Source of the DNA: Byssothecium circinans
Taxonomy: Eukaryota > Ascomycota > Dothideomycetes > Pleosporales > Massarinaceae
Length of the DNA stretch: 64,000 bases
Direction: 5' to 3'
Assembly: GCA_010015675.1 (NCBI GenBank)
Contig: ML976977.1
Location: 796,062-860,061 of the forward strand
Both the position numbers and the translations under genes were made by a program. A model generated the notes under the pieces. That model was given only the letters and a program-made list of their open reading frames with translations, did not search any database and was not told the DNA's origin. Within the stretch, counting starts at the first letter, position 1. Each line of letters begins with the position of its first letter. Below, piece after piece: positions 48,396 to 59,901 of this stretch.

Positions 48396-48650
48396 GGGAT
48401 GGAGTGAAGGGGGGTGGTGGGGTAGTTTGGTTGGTGTCTGGTAGAGAGAGTTGCGCAGTTTGTCATGTTGTTTTATCTTCTGGACTCTCGTTAATTAGTA
48501 TTGTATTGCGTGTTTTGGGGTATGGTGTAGAACTATTGGTAGACTTATAAACATATTTATTTAAGAGGTCAAAAACATGGACGTCGAAAAAACACGGCAA
48601 CAAGACAAATAATCCCACGCTTGAATGTTCTGTATCAGCGTCTTACCTAC

Positions 48651-49946
48651 TTAGATATAGTAAGGCGCTTTCGCAACTACATATTGCTCTTCTTCAAAGA
48701 TCGGGAGGCCAGTTGGCCAAAGCCCCCGACCGTTAAGATACGCATCGATTGCCGCACAGCGTTCATTGAACGCTGCCAAGATCCGCCTACGATGCGCTTC
48801 GCTGGACACTGAGTTCACGACGGTTGGGATGGGCATCTTGTTGATGAGATCATCCTGCAAAAAATCACGCCAGACCACTTCTTCCGCCAAAAATAGCTCC
48901 AGACGAGTGTTGTTCGCATGGAAACCAAACTCGGCATTTGTCTGCTTGCTTCACGCCTCGCAGATTTCGCGGGCTCCAAGTGTTCTGTTCGGTTTTGGAA
49001 AGTGTTTTCATAAACCTTAAACTTCGCAGTAAACGTCTTAACCTCTCGGCACGACACTTCAAGTATCTGCAATAAGAGGTTCGCAGTGAGGTCGCCAGGC
49101 GTACGCGGATGCCATGGCCGCGCGATGAGTTCCCAGATTGAGGGAGTAGCATCCCCCCATCACCGTTGAAACACAATATTGGGCTCAAACCCACCAAGCA
49201 TCAGACGTTCGAGCGCACGAATGGATTCCTCCATCGTGGAAGAGACCGACTCCAAAGCCAGCTCGACCTCGGTCAAGCTTTCGAGAGCTCTGCTCGTAGA
49301 AGCCATCGCAGAGGTGGTTGTCTCCAAGGTCTCTTCTAATTCGCATGCTCGAGTCTGGGCAAGCTCTGTTCATCTATCCCATATTTTAAACAATCCGACA
49401 TTCATGGGTATGAAGCATGCATACTGCTTGGACCACCATCTCTAGAGATATTCAGCTTAGTCGCAGGCATATTCGCAAGTGTATCTGTCTCCTCTATTAG
49501 CCAATCTTATATTCATAGCATACCAAATATACGTACCGCTTGGAACGTCATCCCTAGATAAATCCAACCTAGTCGCAAGCATCTCTGTAAGTATATCTGC
49601 ACTGTTGGGCGGAATCGCAGCCGGGCGGGTTGACACAGAGGCCAATCCCGCGGGCCTCGCATTAGCCGCATGTTGAGGGGTCACAAAGGGCTCCAGAATG
49701 GCTATCGTATTTGTTAATGGACCATTGTAAAGCCCTCACAAAGATAAACTTATAGTCCCAAAGAACGTCATTGTCATTCGCAGGCCGTTGGAGCTCGCCA
49801 GAACGAAAACGCAAGTAATCGTCTCCGAGCCGTGAAGGGTAGCCGAAACGCTGCGAATTGCCGCCGCCGCTCAATATCGCAGCTTCGCTCACTGTAGGGT
49901 CGTCGTCGGTCATCCGCAGAGGAGGTATACGTGGGATATCCGACAT
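48651..49946 (-). pseudogene. Decayed unknown gene with stop and frameshifts
   Basis: Minus-strand coding-like segments follow one another but need repair to join. From the ATG at 49946 (MSDIPRIPPLRMTDDD) the frame runs to about 49700, then continues one frame over as PFVTPQHAANARPAGLAS to a gtacgt donor near 49540. A later segment (about 49365 to 49170) reads ELAQTRACELEETLETTTSA, a heptad-like helix. After VFQR an in-frame TGA occurs at about 49164, and the frame then continues WGDATPSIWELIARPWHP and on to EPAKSARREASRQ. A further shift of one base near 48937 leads into AEFGFHANNTRLELFLAEE and the end at 48651. No family is recognised. It could instead be several badly modelled exons of a live gene. 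Residue runs are quoted as they stand; no repaired product is proposed. Confidence 0.45.
49391..49598. repeat. Imperfect tandem duplication of about 97 bp
   Basis: The segment at 49391-49486 and the one at 49502-49598 align along their whole length with roughly 70 percent identity by eye. Shared words include caatc..a.attcatag/g, ttggaacgtcatccctagat versus ttggaccaccatctctagag, and agtcgcaagcat versus agtcgcaggcat. On the minus strand the copies contain the same end-of-exon and donor region of the decayed gene, so one exon end is duplicated. Confidence 0.75.
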
Positions 49947-50672
49947 TGGAAAAGAGATCAAGGATGAGGCTTTCGGAAAAATATGAGATTGCAGTGAATT
50001 ATTGAAAGTGGAGTGTGGGATTGATTCCCACCGTTTTCCCAACATCCAAATCGTTCTAGGGTGTTGGCCTTTTGGCCTCTCGTCTTCCAGTTCTGTGTTT
50101 TGGTCTGCCGCTTGAAATTTACAGCTCTTTCGCCCCTGCGTCTGGACCTTCTGCACAGTATCAACAACAAGCGACCATGAACAAGAAGCTTCCTCAATTT
50201 ATTACGTACCTCGTATCTTTACTGAATAGAAACGTCCGTGTGATAACGCAATACGTCGCCCCAGAATCCAAGTTCAATGACAATTCTAGGCATTGCTTCG
50301 CAACCATCCAAAGCGTGAGCGTCACTAAAGGAGCATTCCATCATGGAAGGGACCAGTGACCTAGATAAATGCGAACAAAGAACCGCAATCTACGTCCGTA
50401 TGGTCGATCCCTGTGGTGTAGATGGAGTGAGGACAATGTGAAGACGAACTGAGTTAGGTCTGTGATCAGATGATTTCAGCAGTCGGCTAAGTTTCCTCTC
50501 TCCATGGCGCGTGTACCACACCGCAGGCCTCATGTCTTTCAAGCAATGGAAACGTCGTAACCAAATCGTTGACCTTCATTAAGTCTACTATATTTTCTAA
50601 CCCCTCTTGATGACGCCTCCTGCCTAATGCTTACTCTTCTCTTCGAATGCGACGGAACAACACCACCATGGT
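49947..50672. other. Intergenic, no gene seen
   Basis: These 726 bp lie between the first ATG of the decayed gene and the stop of the GH128 gene. The minus-strand frame of the decayed gene extends upstream to 50156 without a family signal. Nothing else recognised. Confidence 0.4.
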
Positions 50673-51748
50673 CTACAAAGCAGCAAGCACCTCCGAGACA
50701 AGCAAGCTCAAAAGCAGCTTCCCCCATAAAGAATAGCTACAAGTTACTGAAGCAGCAGCATTCTTGTGGGGAATGCGATTCGTTGCCGAGCCACCGAGAT
50801 ACCACGATCCGATGTCTGTGAGCTCGCCTTTTTCGGTCAACATGGCAGCGTTAGGACCCACGTTGGAAATTGACGAGCGGAAAGCGCCGAAATACGAGTA
50901 GTGCGTAATATTACTAAATAGACTAGTCAGTGATGAAAGTTCAGAAAGATAGCGCACCAAGCCCCGGAGACGTATTTGATACCTGACCGTAAGATCCCCT
51001 GCCAGCAATGCGAAAACCCATCTGCCGGAGACAAGACCAGAGGGAAAACTTACTCCCACCGATCAAACATCCCAACAGACTGATTAAAAAACCTCTGCGT
51101 ATCCTCTAACCCCCGATCCGCATACCCCCACTCCGTAACCCAAACCGTTAGATTCGGATACGCACCCACAACCTGCCCGATATGACTCGCCAAGCCCTCA
51201 AAACTCCCATACCAATGCACAGGCACAAAGTCCGGATTACAACCACCTTCGCACGCCTTGAAAAAGTTCTTCAACCACGTGAAGCCGTCAGGACTTCCCG
51301 TGACTGCAGGAGCACCCACTTTGACCCCAAGCTCTTTGAGCGGCTCGATCTGCTTCTTCCATGTCGAAGCCGCGAGGCCTACGGATACGTTGGAGCCGCC
51401 GGTTGCGTGTGTACCGTCGGGTTCGTTAAAGGCAAGGACGTAGGGGATGCTGGCGCCACTGGCGAGTTGTGATTTTATGGAGTCGAGGAATGGAGTTCCT
51501 TTATCGGTGTCAGAGGCGCCCCAGAGCATGGGGACGAATTGGAGAGTTTTGATGGGTTTGAAGGAGGGCGAGGGCGAGGATTTGTAGTTGTAGTACCATG
51601 TGAGGTTTGAGCCGGGGGTGGATGTCCATATCGTGTCGTCGTTGGGATTCTTTTCTGAGGGGACGTGGCAGAGACCGCGTTTTGGGGAGCTTGAGGATGC
51701 AACGAGGGTGAGGAGGGCTGCTGAGGCAGCGGCGTAGCGATAGAGCAT
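50673..51748 (-). CDS. Secreted GH128-type glycoside hydrolase (Asl1-like beta-1,3-glucanase)
   Basis: Cell-wall glucan-acting enzyme of family GH128. Exons 51054-51748 and 50673-50913 give 311 residues. A signal peptide is evident (MLYRYAAASAALLTLVASSS). The TIM-barrel motifs of the family are present: KRGLCHV, TWYYNYKSSP, QFVPMLWG, AFNEPDG with Glu109 as probable acid/base, FVPVHWYG, and VWVTEWGYA with Glu206 as probable nucleophile. The end (ITHYSYFGAFRS, IGSWYLGGSA) completes the barrel. The last 35 residues have a small-residue patch and a hydrophobic tail (GKLLLSLLVSEVLAAL), which looks like a GPI-anchor signal, so the enzyme is probably wall- or membrane-bound. The start is the ATG at 51748, which begins the signal peptide; the open frame extends further upstream without meaning. 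Confidence 0.88.
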
Positions 51749-52602
51749 GTTGTCGGTGTGGTGGGTGGTTATGAATGAGATGAAGCGAATGGCATGCTCG
51801 AAGGAAAAATACTTCGGGTGTAGTAGTGTAGAATGTTTTGACGTCTCAGGCGAAAACGCAGTGCTAGAATGACTGGGGATGTATCTCATGTGCTCTTGTC
51901 GTGCTGGTAAATGAAAGGACGCTCGTCGAAGACGCAGCTGCTCTGTCCCAAACGTCAACCGAGGAAGCTTGAGAGTGAAGGGAAGAGTAGCGGAGACGAT
52001 TTCCTCCCGCGAGAAAATAAAAAGGGACTCAACACTCCACGTCAATACCGTATTCAGTACCACCTACTCGGTACGCGCTCACCGAAGCCCATCCGAAGCC
52101 ACCTGCATGATCCTATCTTTATCCTTATCGCGTATATCCAAAACAGGTGATTGGATACAGGCACAAGCGATGGTTGTAGCCGCAGAATCGAGCTGCGACT
52201 TATTGGAAGCTGGGTTCATTGGAATTGATGACATCCCATCATTCAATGTTGTGTCCGTGGTTGATATTTAGAAGGCGTGATGGTGATGGACCCGACTCCA
52301 AGTCGCATCCAATGCTTGGCAGAACTTAATCACAAGCGGCGCAGCACGCTTGTTACATCAGACGACGTTTCATAAGACACCAACCCACCACTGCACTCGT
52401 TATTCAACTTCTTCACTTAACGACTCGTCTACCGTTCGACGTACAATCCTGTGAGTTGCATCTTTAGAGACACAAACGACCCGAGTTGAGTGGCTCCAAC
52501 ATCGGACATTTCCGCAAGCACCACCAATACAACCCTCACCGACCGTCCCATCAGCCCTGCAAACAGTCACTCAATCCCGCTCATAACGGGGCTTTAAATC
52601 CA
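51749..52602. promoter_or_regulatory. Divergent promoter region, GH128 and 138-residue protein genes
   Basis: 854 bp between divergent starts. The frame of the 138-residue protein is open from about 52486 but with no ATG before 52603. No known regulatory motif identified. Confidence 0.4.
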
Positions 52603-53077
52603 ATGGCCACTATAGAAACGCCGTGCCGGGTCGCCATATACGTCAAGGTCACTGATATCGAGGGCAACCCTCTCAGCCGACACATTACATTAGGGCAAGC
52701 ATTCTGCTCCAACGTGCTCCAGCGAGAACTCCAGAGTCAGATCCGGCCCGAAGGTTATGATAATTGCCATATCCCCGCGGGATTCGACTCGGAAAATGGC
52801 ATCTGCGTCTACTTCCTCTTCGATCTAGGTGTCACGGGGCCTTTACCTGGAGGCGACGCGTCCAAAATTCCACATTTCGTCTATCTTGCCAGCCGAGCAC
52901 AGGGAGATTGGTAAGGAAAAACACGGTTGCAGAGATGTATACGAATGATTGAATTAACTGATTGCTAGGAAATTTATCCCCCGCCCAAGAGCCATTGAAA
53001 AAGCCAAACATAGAACGAGGACGTATCCGTGGGGAGGCAGGGTAGAGCTGGAGATGTTCGCTGCGCTATCCTCATGA
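52603..53077 (+). CDS. Hypothetical protein, 138 residues
   Basis: Two exons, 52603-52910 and 52969-53077, join in frame across a 58 bp intron (gtaagg to gctag). The protein begins MATIETPCRVAIYVKVTDIE and has a compact, mixed strand-helix composition (CVYFLFDLGVTGPLPGG, FVYLASRAQGDWKF), ending in a basic stretch (RPRAIEKAKHRTRTYPWGGR) and a short acidic/hydrophobic tail. It has no signal peptide, membrane segment or known motif. The good splice sites and sensible composition on both sides favour a real gene. It converges on the small cysteine-containing frame at 53086-53307, with the stop codons eight bases apart. Confidence 0.5.
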
Positions 53078-53085
53078 TCGATTGA

Positions 53086-53307
53086 TCAAGGCGTCTCTGG
53101 GGGCGTTTCCCCCTTGCACTCTGGGCAATATTTATCAGGCTCGTCTTCCTGAAGAACATGATCATCGCTCCTTTGGTCTGGTGGGCAATTTTGGTCCCTG
53201 GCAATGGCTGCTGGGCACCGGGCAATATGCTTGAGGCGAGCAGGTTCGAGGTTTAGGCTGGCATGCCAGGCAGAGCACGCGAACATGGCTCGTACGTTCT
53301 GACACAT
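53086..53307 (-). CDS. Possible small cysteine-containing protein, 73 residues
   Basis: A 73-residue frame begins MCQNVRAMFACSAWHASLNL and contains paired-cysteine wording (RCPAAIARDQNCP, YCPECKGE) that recalls many short fungal proteins with scattered CxxC pairs. It has no signal peptide. An upstream exon is possible, since the first residues read as if continuing a domain. No family can be named; confidence rests on composition only. Confidence 0.35.
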   Translation of the reverse strand: MCQNVRAMFACSAWHASLNLEPARLKHIARCPAAIARDQNCPPDQRSDDHVLQEDEPDKYCPECKGETPPETP

Positions 53308-55153
53308 CTTGGAGTTATTGTTAGCAATGGGTTTTGAGCTGTTTCAGTGAAATGGCATACTTCGTCCTCGCTTTTGGAGTGTCTCTGTGTTCGAGTTGTC
53401 GGTACGAGATTGCAGTTTCCCGGCTGGCAGTTGAGAGGGGGCGAAGGGATATGCTAAAGGGTAATAGAAGCGTCGAAGTGGAAACAGTAACGATTTGGCA
53501 ATATGAAGTTGGAGCGTAATGATAAAGGCGAAAGGTTTTATGGTGTTGGAATGCAAAAGATATTTACCTTGTATACCATACATATGACCGGCGTGATCAG
53601 CTGTACAACGGACATCTGGACTGATTGTGTATGACACCCGCGCGCGTGGGCAAACCAGACCCGTCGGTACCATTCTGCTGATCGGCTGTTCAACTTCAGA
53701 CACCGTCAGCCAAGAAAAAGAATGCAGCAAAGAAGGCAATAGATACAGTCATGCAAGGCGCTACCTGCATCCAACGAGCGCCAGGCACGAACCGCCAATT
53801 CACGTGGTGTGCGGCGCGGGCTTTAGGCTTCAACCCCAATCGCAACCCCCAACTTTCTCCCCGCTGTCTCCCCCAGCTGGATTCTACCGCCATCACACCT
53901 CCGAAACACTAACACCATAGCCACCCAATCCCTACGCTTTCCAAAGGCGCCCCCTGGATGTGCGCTGTTATCGAACCATACCATATCCCTTCCACCTCCG
54001 CATCCCCCCTTACATCCAGTGGTCTCCCTCAGCCCCGATTCTACCGCCATCATACCTTCGAATCGCTAACACCATAGCCACTCCATACGCCTTCCAACGA
54101 CACCCCTAGATGTGCGCCCAGGTGGAATTCATTCAACCTCAGCATCCCCCCTCAGCATTCGCCCTCAACATCCCCCCTCACAACCAGCCATCTACCACCC
54201 ACTCCCAAAGCCACAGCCTGCCCACATTACCCTCCCCATCAATCCCTCTTCAATCGTCTAAAACAGAAAATACAGTACACATGAATCACGCCGTCAAGTC
54301 CAGCGATATCGAAGACCTTGAGCGATATCGCACTGACTCATTCCGCCCTACAAAAACAACCAATCTCCCCAATACGCCCATGTTTTCTCCAAATTCTACC
54401 CCTGGAACTAAAGAAGACGAGACACGGGAGGCAAGAAAGCATATCTTTCTTTGCGTGGAAAGCTTATTTTTTTAGATCGACCTTAGCCTAGTGCCTAGAT
54501 TGATCATTGATGCAGAGAGGAGAGTACTATGAGGCAGAGGCAGCCATCGTCTCTGCTTCTTCATTGCATATTTGCGCTTGGAGGGATGTTAGCTCGGAAA
54601 TTGATTTCGGAGAGAGACAGAGATTCTTTTCGAATAGATATAACGGATGTTGGGAGCAAGCCTACTAGCGCAAGCTTAACATGCTCATGGCTGAACGTGA
54701 TTTACCTTGGGACTCACATCTGCTGTCAGTAAGACCAGAGCATCAACGTCGAGGATGTGGATTGATGCTTCCAGCACAAGGCTGCGGTGTGAGCAAGCAT
54801 ATCGCCATTGCAGAACCAGTTTGGTGATGAGTCATTGACAAGACAGTTTTCAAAATATATTAACAAATGATAATTCAACTCCTATTCCTACAGAACTTAT
54901 CTGCGCGAGGTCCGAGCCGCCGCTGTCGTAAATTACAAAAGAGCTCTGTTCTGGGGTCTATATGGCTCAGATATTAAAGGAAAGACGTTCGTGTCGATGC
55001 GTCAATACAGGTACCCTTATCCTGTACCTGTTGACGCGCTTCATCTCCAAATTTGACAACACATGTTGTCAAAGAGGCCATAGACTGTCCCAACTGGCTT
55101 ATTATCTCTTCGCGGAAAATGTACAATGCAGAATTACTTTCAGGTATCCAAGA
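53308..55153. other. Intergenic, 1.8 kb, includes a minisatellite-like duplication
   Basis: No supported gene. A plus-strand frame at 54110-54475 has Ser/Thr/Pro-rich content without a domain. An imperfect duplication is listed separately. The AT-rich part around 54840-54960 holds nothing recognisable. Confidence 0.4.
53861..54154. repeat. Imperfect direct repeat, period about 157 bp
   Basis: The sequence beginning attctaccgccatcacacct at 53881 recurs as attctaccgccatcatacct at 54038, and similarity continues through ctaacaccatagccac and to gatgtgcgc. The C-rich words cctccgcatccccc and cctcagcatccccc follow each copy. Two copies are visible, diverged by point changes and small indels. Confidence 0.75.
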
Positions 55154-57481
55154 CTAGTATGCGTACCCTCCTTGATGGCCTCCTTGGGGCTTCCACGGAC
55201 CTTGCTGCGTGTAGCCGGTCGGTTGTGTGCTGAAATCGACGGATGGCAACCGCGGCGCCCTTGCGTTTGGTGGGCTGATGCTGTGTTCGCCACTGATGCT
55301 CCTGGCGTGGCTATGGCTCGTTCCTATGCTCGCAGTTTCGGCAAGTAGATGCTCGTTTCCATCGTGGAATTGTCGAGGGCCGGCGTAAGCGGTGTTTTGT
55401 TCGGACAAAGGAACCGGGTTGTATCCGCGAGGAGCAAACTTACTGTGGATCGAGCTGCGTTTGTATTCGATGGGGTCCATGAGAAGAGAGTTGCGGGCAT
55501 CGAGAGGAGTAAGGTTGTCGAGATCGCGGGCTTTCTCTGCAAATGGGGTCAGCAATGATTCGAGATAGGATAATCATAAACAACTTACCAGCATCCTTGC
55601 GCTTCTTGCGGTGAGGGTTCTCCTTGCAGCAGACGACGATGGCGTTGATAGCAATCAATATTGCCAAAAGTCCAGTCAAAACAGCCTGCATGACCACTAA
55701 GACTAGTCCAGTGACGGTCTTGGTAGTCTGCGCGACTCCGAGCTCTTCAACGAAAACCAAGATGCAGACAACGGAAAGGACACGGACGGTCTGGATGCCG
55801 ATGTTGATCCAGTTACCCGACTTCAGAGAAAACGGACGCGCCCACAGAAGCAGCCCTAGAAGGAGAGCTTCAACAATGAGCTGCCCAGACGCCTGAGCCA
55901 TACCATGGCCATCTGCACCAGCGATGACACAGCCTCGGGCGAACATGTAGACGATGGCAGGAATGAAGATCCACCAGTAGTTCTTCTTGTAGTTCTCGTA
56001 AAAGATGCTGTACTTCCTCCAGACTTCCTTGTTGTCGTACAGAGCCGAAGAGTCGCCCTCCATCTTTTTGAACTTGTGAGCGATGCTCCAGATCTTCCAG
56101 GTGAAGAAAACGAGGATGGCTGTGAAGATGCCGAGCGTCACACCAGCAAGGAGCTTGGCAGCCCAGGAATCACCGCTCTTGAACTGATACACGCAGTAGA
56201 GGGTCCAAATACCATACAGAACGAGGATTAAACTGGTGATGGTCTTTGCGAGGATCCACCAGTAGCGCTTACGGAAGTTTGTCAATCGCTTGGGAAAGCT
56301 TCCAAATAGAGCCCAGGTTTCCAAGATAACCTTGAAGAGGAGGATACCAACGGTGATGCCGGCGATGAGAATTGCAAAGATGAGAAGGACGGTCATGAAG
56401 GTGTTGCCGTTAGGAATGGTGTACTCCTCGACATAGCCCTGAATACCCTTGACAGCGTGCATAATCTTGCTATCCCCTTCTGTACCGTTCGTGGATCCGT
56501 TGACGTTTGTGTTCAGACTGCCGTCACGGGCCCACAGTGTGGCAATGTCAAGGCCACGCTTCGTGAGGTTCATTCCTTGATCGACGTGAACGAGAGTGGC
56601 GTTGCGAAGGAACTCGACGCTGTTGGCGGTGAGGTTGCCGCCAGTACTGTTACGGAAAGCATCTATGCTTCGCTGAGCGCCGTCCCACGAGATCAACCCA
56701 GTGCTGAAAGCGAAGTTCTTGGACCAGCTTTGGTATACGCCGGGAACTTTGGCGGTCATCATTCCGTTCAAGGACATGGACTGGAACCAAGTCATAACTT
56801 CGAAAAAAGTTGGACTCGCGGTAGGAGAGCCAGCCTGTCCTGCACTCGCGAGAGCTCCCAGGGCTGACACGCCCAGGGCTGCTGCTGCCATTCCCGCCGC
56901 GATGTAGCTCACACCAGGAACATTCAGCGACTTTCCGTTGCCGACGGTGGAAGTGATACAGCCGAGTTGTTGTCCTCCGTCTTTCGCCTTAAGCTGCATC
57001 GTCGCCTGGCTGTCGAGATCTGGAACTGCGAAGGCGATGGCGGGAATCTTGGAGAGGTAAGTGTCAGGAATGCTTTGCTCGCCTTGCGCGCCAAATGTGC
57101 CCTTTGGTACTAGTTGTTGTTAGTAAAGCGTCTTCTTCATGAGGCTCAGGTTAGAGTCATACCAGGGCACAGTCGTTCGACTTTCGTCTTATCGTCACAG
57201 GGATCGAACTCGTTTCGGTACACCTCTCTTCCATAGGCATTGATAACGAGCGTCGCCGTGACCTTCTGTTCCTTCTGGCTAGTGCCCGAGACATCGAACT
57301 TGACCTTCTTGGTGTCCTTGTCGAACTCAATATCCAACTTGTCCACCTTGACCTCGGGGTTCGCCAAGCAGGAGCTATAGCCGGTCGTCTTCAGCACATC
57401 GGCGGCTAGGGCACTCAGCGGTGCTGAGGCCAGTAATATAAATGGTGCGAGCATGGACGAATATGTGGTGTGTGTCCTCAT
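55154..57481 (-). CDS. FLC-family flavin carrier / TRP-like membrane protein
   Basis: Member of the fungal FLC family (yeast Flc1-3), with a lumenal ML-like domain followed by a TRP-like channel domain; Flc proteins are linked to FAD import into the ER, Ca2+ handling and wall maintenance. Exons 57163-57481, 55589-57109 and 55154-55536 give 740 residues. The signal peptide includes MLAPFILLASAPLSALAADV; a second start at 57454 would begin exactly there. The ML-like domain covers about 28-175, with the family phrase LKTTGYSSCL near its start. Nine or so membrane spans follow from about 185, with KRYWWILAKTITSLILVLYG, YENYKKNYWWIFIPAIVYMF and ARPFSLKSGNWINIGIQ. N-glycosylation-type Asn sites cluster in the lumenal loop. 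The cytosolic tail is Ser/Pro/Gly-rich. No defect seen. Confidence 0.9.
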
Positions 57482-59474
57482 GTCTTCCAAATGGCGCCCG
57501 TAGGCGAACGTCGCGGAACCGACGGTCGATGTAAGGAGGGATATGCGGTCGGTAGGACTGATCGAGAGCGAGGAGGCTGGAAATGGGCGGAAAGCGAAAG
57601 ATACAGACTATTACAAGCAAGCTATGGGGCCGGAGGGTCAACCTTGGTCGTGCCGAGAGGTGGAGAAAGACGGACAGGGAAAGTGCGACAAACGGAAGGA
57701 ACAAGCCTGGGATATGGCGACGATGGGGAAAGCGAATGTGAAACGATTATCGACAAACAACGAAGGCGCCGCTGAAGGTGACGAGGAGAAGGTGACGAGA
57801 GAGAAGACACAGGCTGTTTGGAGTTTGTGCTGAAACCTTGGCGTGATTAGGACAGGGGCAACGGACGGGTCGACAGAGGAGGAAGCGACGCGCGGCGCTA
57901 TGTTCAGGCGATGGCACACGACTGAGCAGGAGGATGGCCTGAAGGATTCTCGATGGAAGACCAATGGAGATGGAGACGGGTTCGAGAAGGGACGCGAGGA
58001 TCGTTGCCAGAGTTGTACACTATAAGACGGGCGCGCGAAAGAAGGGCGACGCCTTGTTTTAACATCTTTTCACTATCTACGACGGCCAGCGCAGCGTAGA
58101 CCACACTTGAGACATGCACTTCGCCTCGTCGCTCGGCCACCACTGGCTGCTACTGGCGGCGGCTGGCCAGAGCTGAAGAAATGCGACCCGCTGAGGGCTC
58201 GCCAAGGACCCTCCAGCTTGCTGCTTGCTGCTTGTGCGCCAACCACCAAGCGCAAACTCTTCTCTCAAGACTGAAGCACTTAGGCGCTTGACAGAGCTTG
58301 TCTACTGTTATTTCGCTGGGCTCGCTCAACAAATCTTGTTTACAACGGACGTAATGGCACTCTAGACGGCTTCGGTACCGGGAGAGGCAGCTATCGGCAG
58401 AATCAATACGTGATAATGTGGTCGACTTCCGCGAAGTTGTGGCTGTGCATATAAAAATAGCGCTGTAAGGGCCACGAGGACCCACTAACAGCTGGGCGTT
58501 GGGCCGTCACCGAAGCGTGGAGCTTTCTGCCGCCGTCGCAGCTCGAAAATCACCACGGAACGACTCATTTTGGCCTTTTCATTTCCCTCGTATCTCGTTG
58601 CAGAAGTCGCAATCGATTCGGAATCGCTCAGCGGCACGCGGATCAGTCATCCAAGATTCCAAGATCCCGCCCGACACCGCCACAGGTGACAGAGCCTCAG
58701 ACCAGCGCTTCGGATCTCTCATCAGCACTTGTCGGAGCTTCGTCGCCGAATTGCTGCTTTGGTTCTCGCGAGCAGTTGTCAGCGATGCTAACGTAAGGCT
58801 GCAGGAGCGGACTGGCGTCGTTCGAGGCCTACGTCTCTCGTCGCCCGTCTCTTTGTTAAGCGAAAAATCTTGCTGTGCTTTCCGTCCGTCTCACTCACCG
58901 CTCGTTCTCGCCGCTCGTTCATCCCAGTCGTGGGGTTGGCCCGCTCTCGTATCGATTCCCATCTCTTGCTTTTTCTTCCCCGCAGTGCAGCTTGTCTTCG
59001 TGGCACTAGTACCACGAACATGCCACATCGACACCCCGTGTATGCTACCTGGGTACGCTATCGACATTCGAGGGCGGGCAAGGTGCACCTGTAGTGTTAG
59101 CAAGTAAAAGCTATCGTTGAATGTCAGATGTCAGTGTGAAGGCGTGGTAAGACTGGACGGAAGTGCAGGGACGAGGAAAATATTCAATGATTCAACATGG
59201 AAGTGACGCCAGACACGCAGCGCATGACTGTACAATTATTCAACATCAAGCAGGAGCGAAAGTCGTAAAGGCAGTCGCGTCCCTGGAGCCCTGCCTCAAC
59301 ACACCACAACCAAACAACCAATAAAGAACGCTCATTAATAGCAGAATAGCAGACACGCACGAAATACAAAGAGTCGGATGCACCCTTCATCTGGTCAACA
59401 AGCATTAAAGCACAGATCGGTCCAACAAGCACCGGCCGCCATCTCCGCCCTCCCTCCCTCCCCAAGCCTCCCTC
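57482..59474. other. 2 kb intergenic region upstream of the FLC-family gene
   Basis: No supported gene. A plus-strand frame at 58499-59107 encodes 202 residues without domain or good start context. A TATA-like ataaaaatag lies at 58449-58458. The first several hundred bases must include the FLC gene promoter and leader. Confidence 0.4.
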
Positions 59475-59901
59475 CTAAGCCTGAAACCCGATCAGAGCAG
59501 CAGTGAACGGACCCGCCGCCGGATCATAGCCTGCACTATACTCGTTTGCCTGAAGATGCGAAAACCCGTGCTCGCCACCACCAAGGCAGTCCGCTCTATT
59601 AAGAACAGTCGCGCTCCAGAAGATTGGGGCCGCATTTTCCTCGACCGAGAAGTAACAGTACTTGTAGGATGCTCCCAGGGCATAGCAGTAGTTGGGGACG
59701 TTATCATACGAGTTGCCGGTGACGATTGGGTTGCTACGGTCGGCGCAGGAAGTGTCTGGAGGCAGAGATGCCATGTGGTTAGCAGCTGTTCACATGCTGG
59801 CTGGTCTTCACGCTTCAGCTTTGCTTACTGCTGCAGTAGAGTCCCCATTGTACGGCTTGGGCGGAGCTGGCGAACAAGGCGGCGGTTGCGAGGAAGCGCA
59901 T
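59475..59901 (-). CDS. Small secreted cysteine-containing protein, 117 residues
   Basis: Two exons, 59829-59901 and 59475-59755, join across a 73 bp GT-AG intron to a 117-residue protein. The N terminus MRFLATAALFASSAQAVQWG is a signal peptide with likely cleavage after AQA. The mature part has five cysteines (LYCS, TSCAD, NYCYA, YKYCYF, ADCLGG), is rich in Tyr, Ser, Asn and Gly, and has no membrane segment or known domain. The size and secretion signal fit fungal effector or surface proteins; an odd cysteine number means at least one is unpaired or pairs between chains. A TATA-like aataaaagg lies about 95 bp upstream on the minus strand. I do not recognise the family, and effector status is only a hypothesis. 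Confidence 0.72.

Noticed and set aside
58499..59107. 202-residue plus-strand frame as a gene
   Set aside because: Arg/Ser-rich translation with no domain and no convincing start context; likely random in GC-rich DNA.
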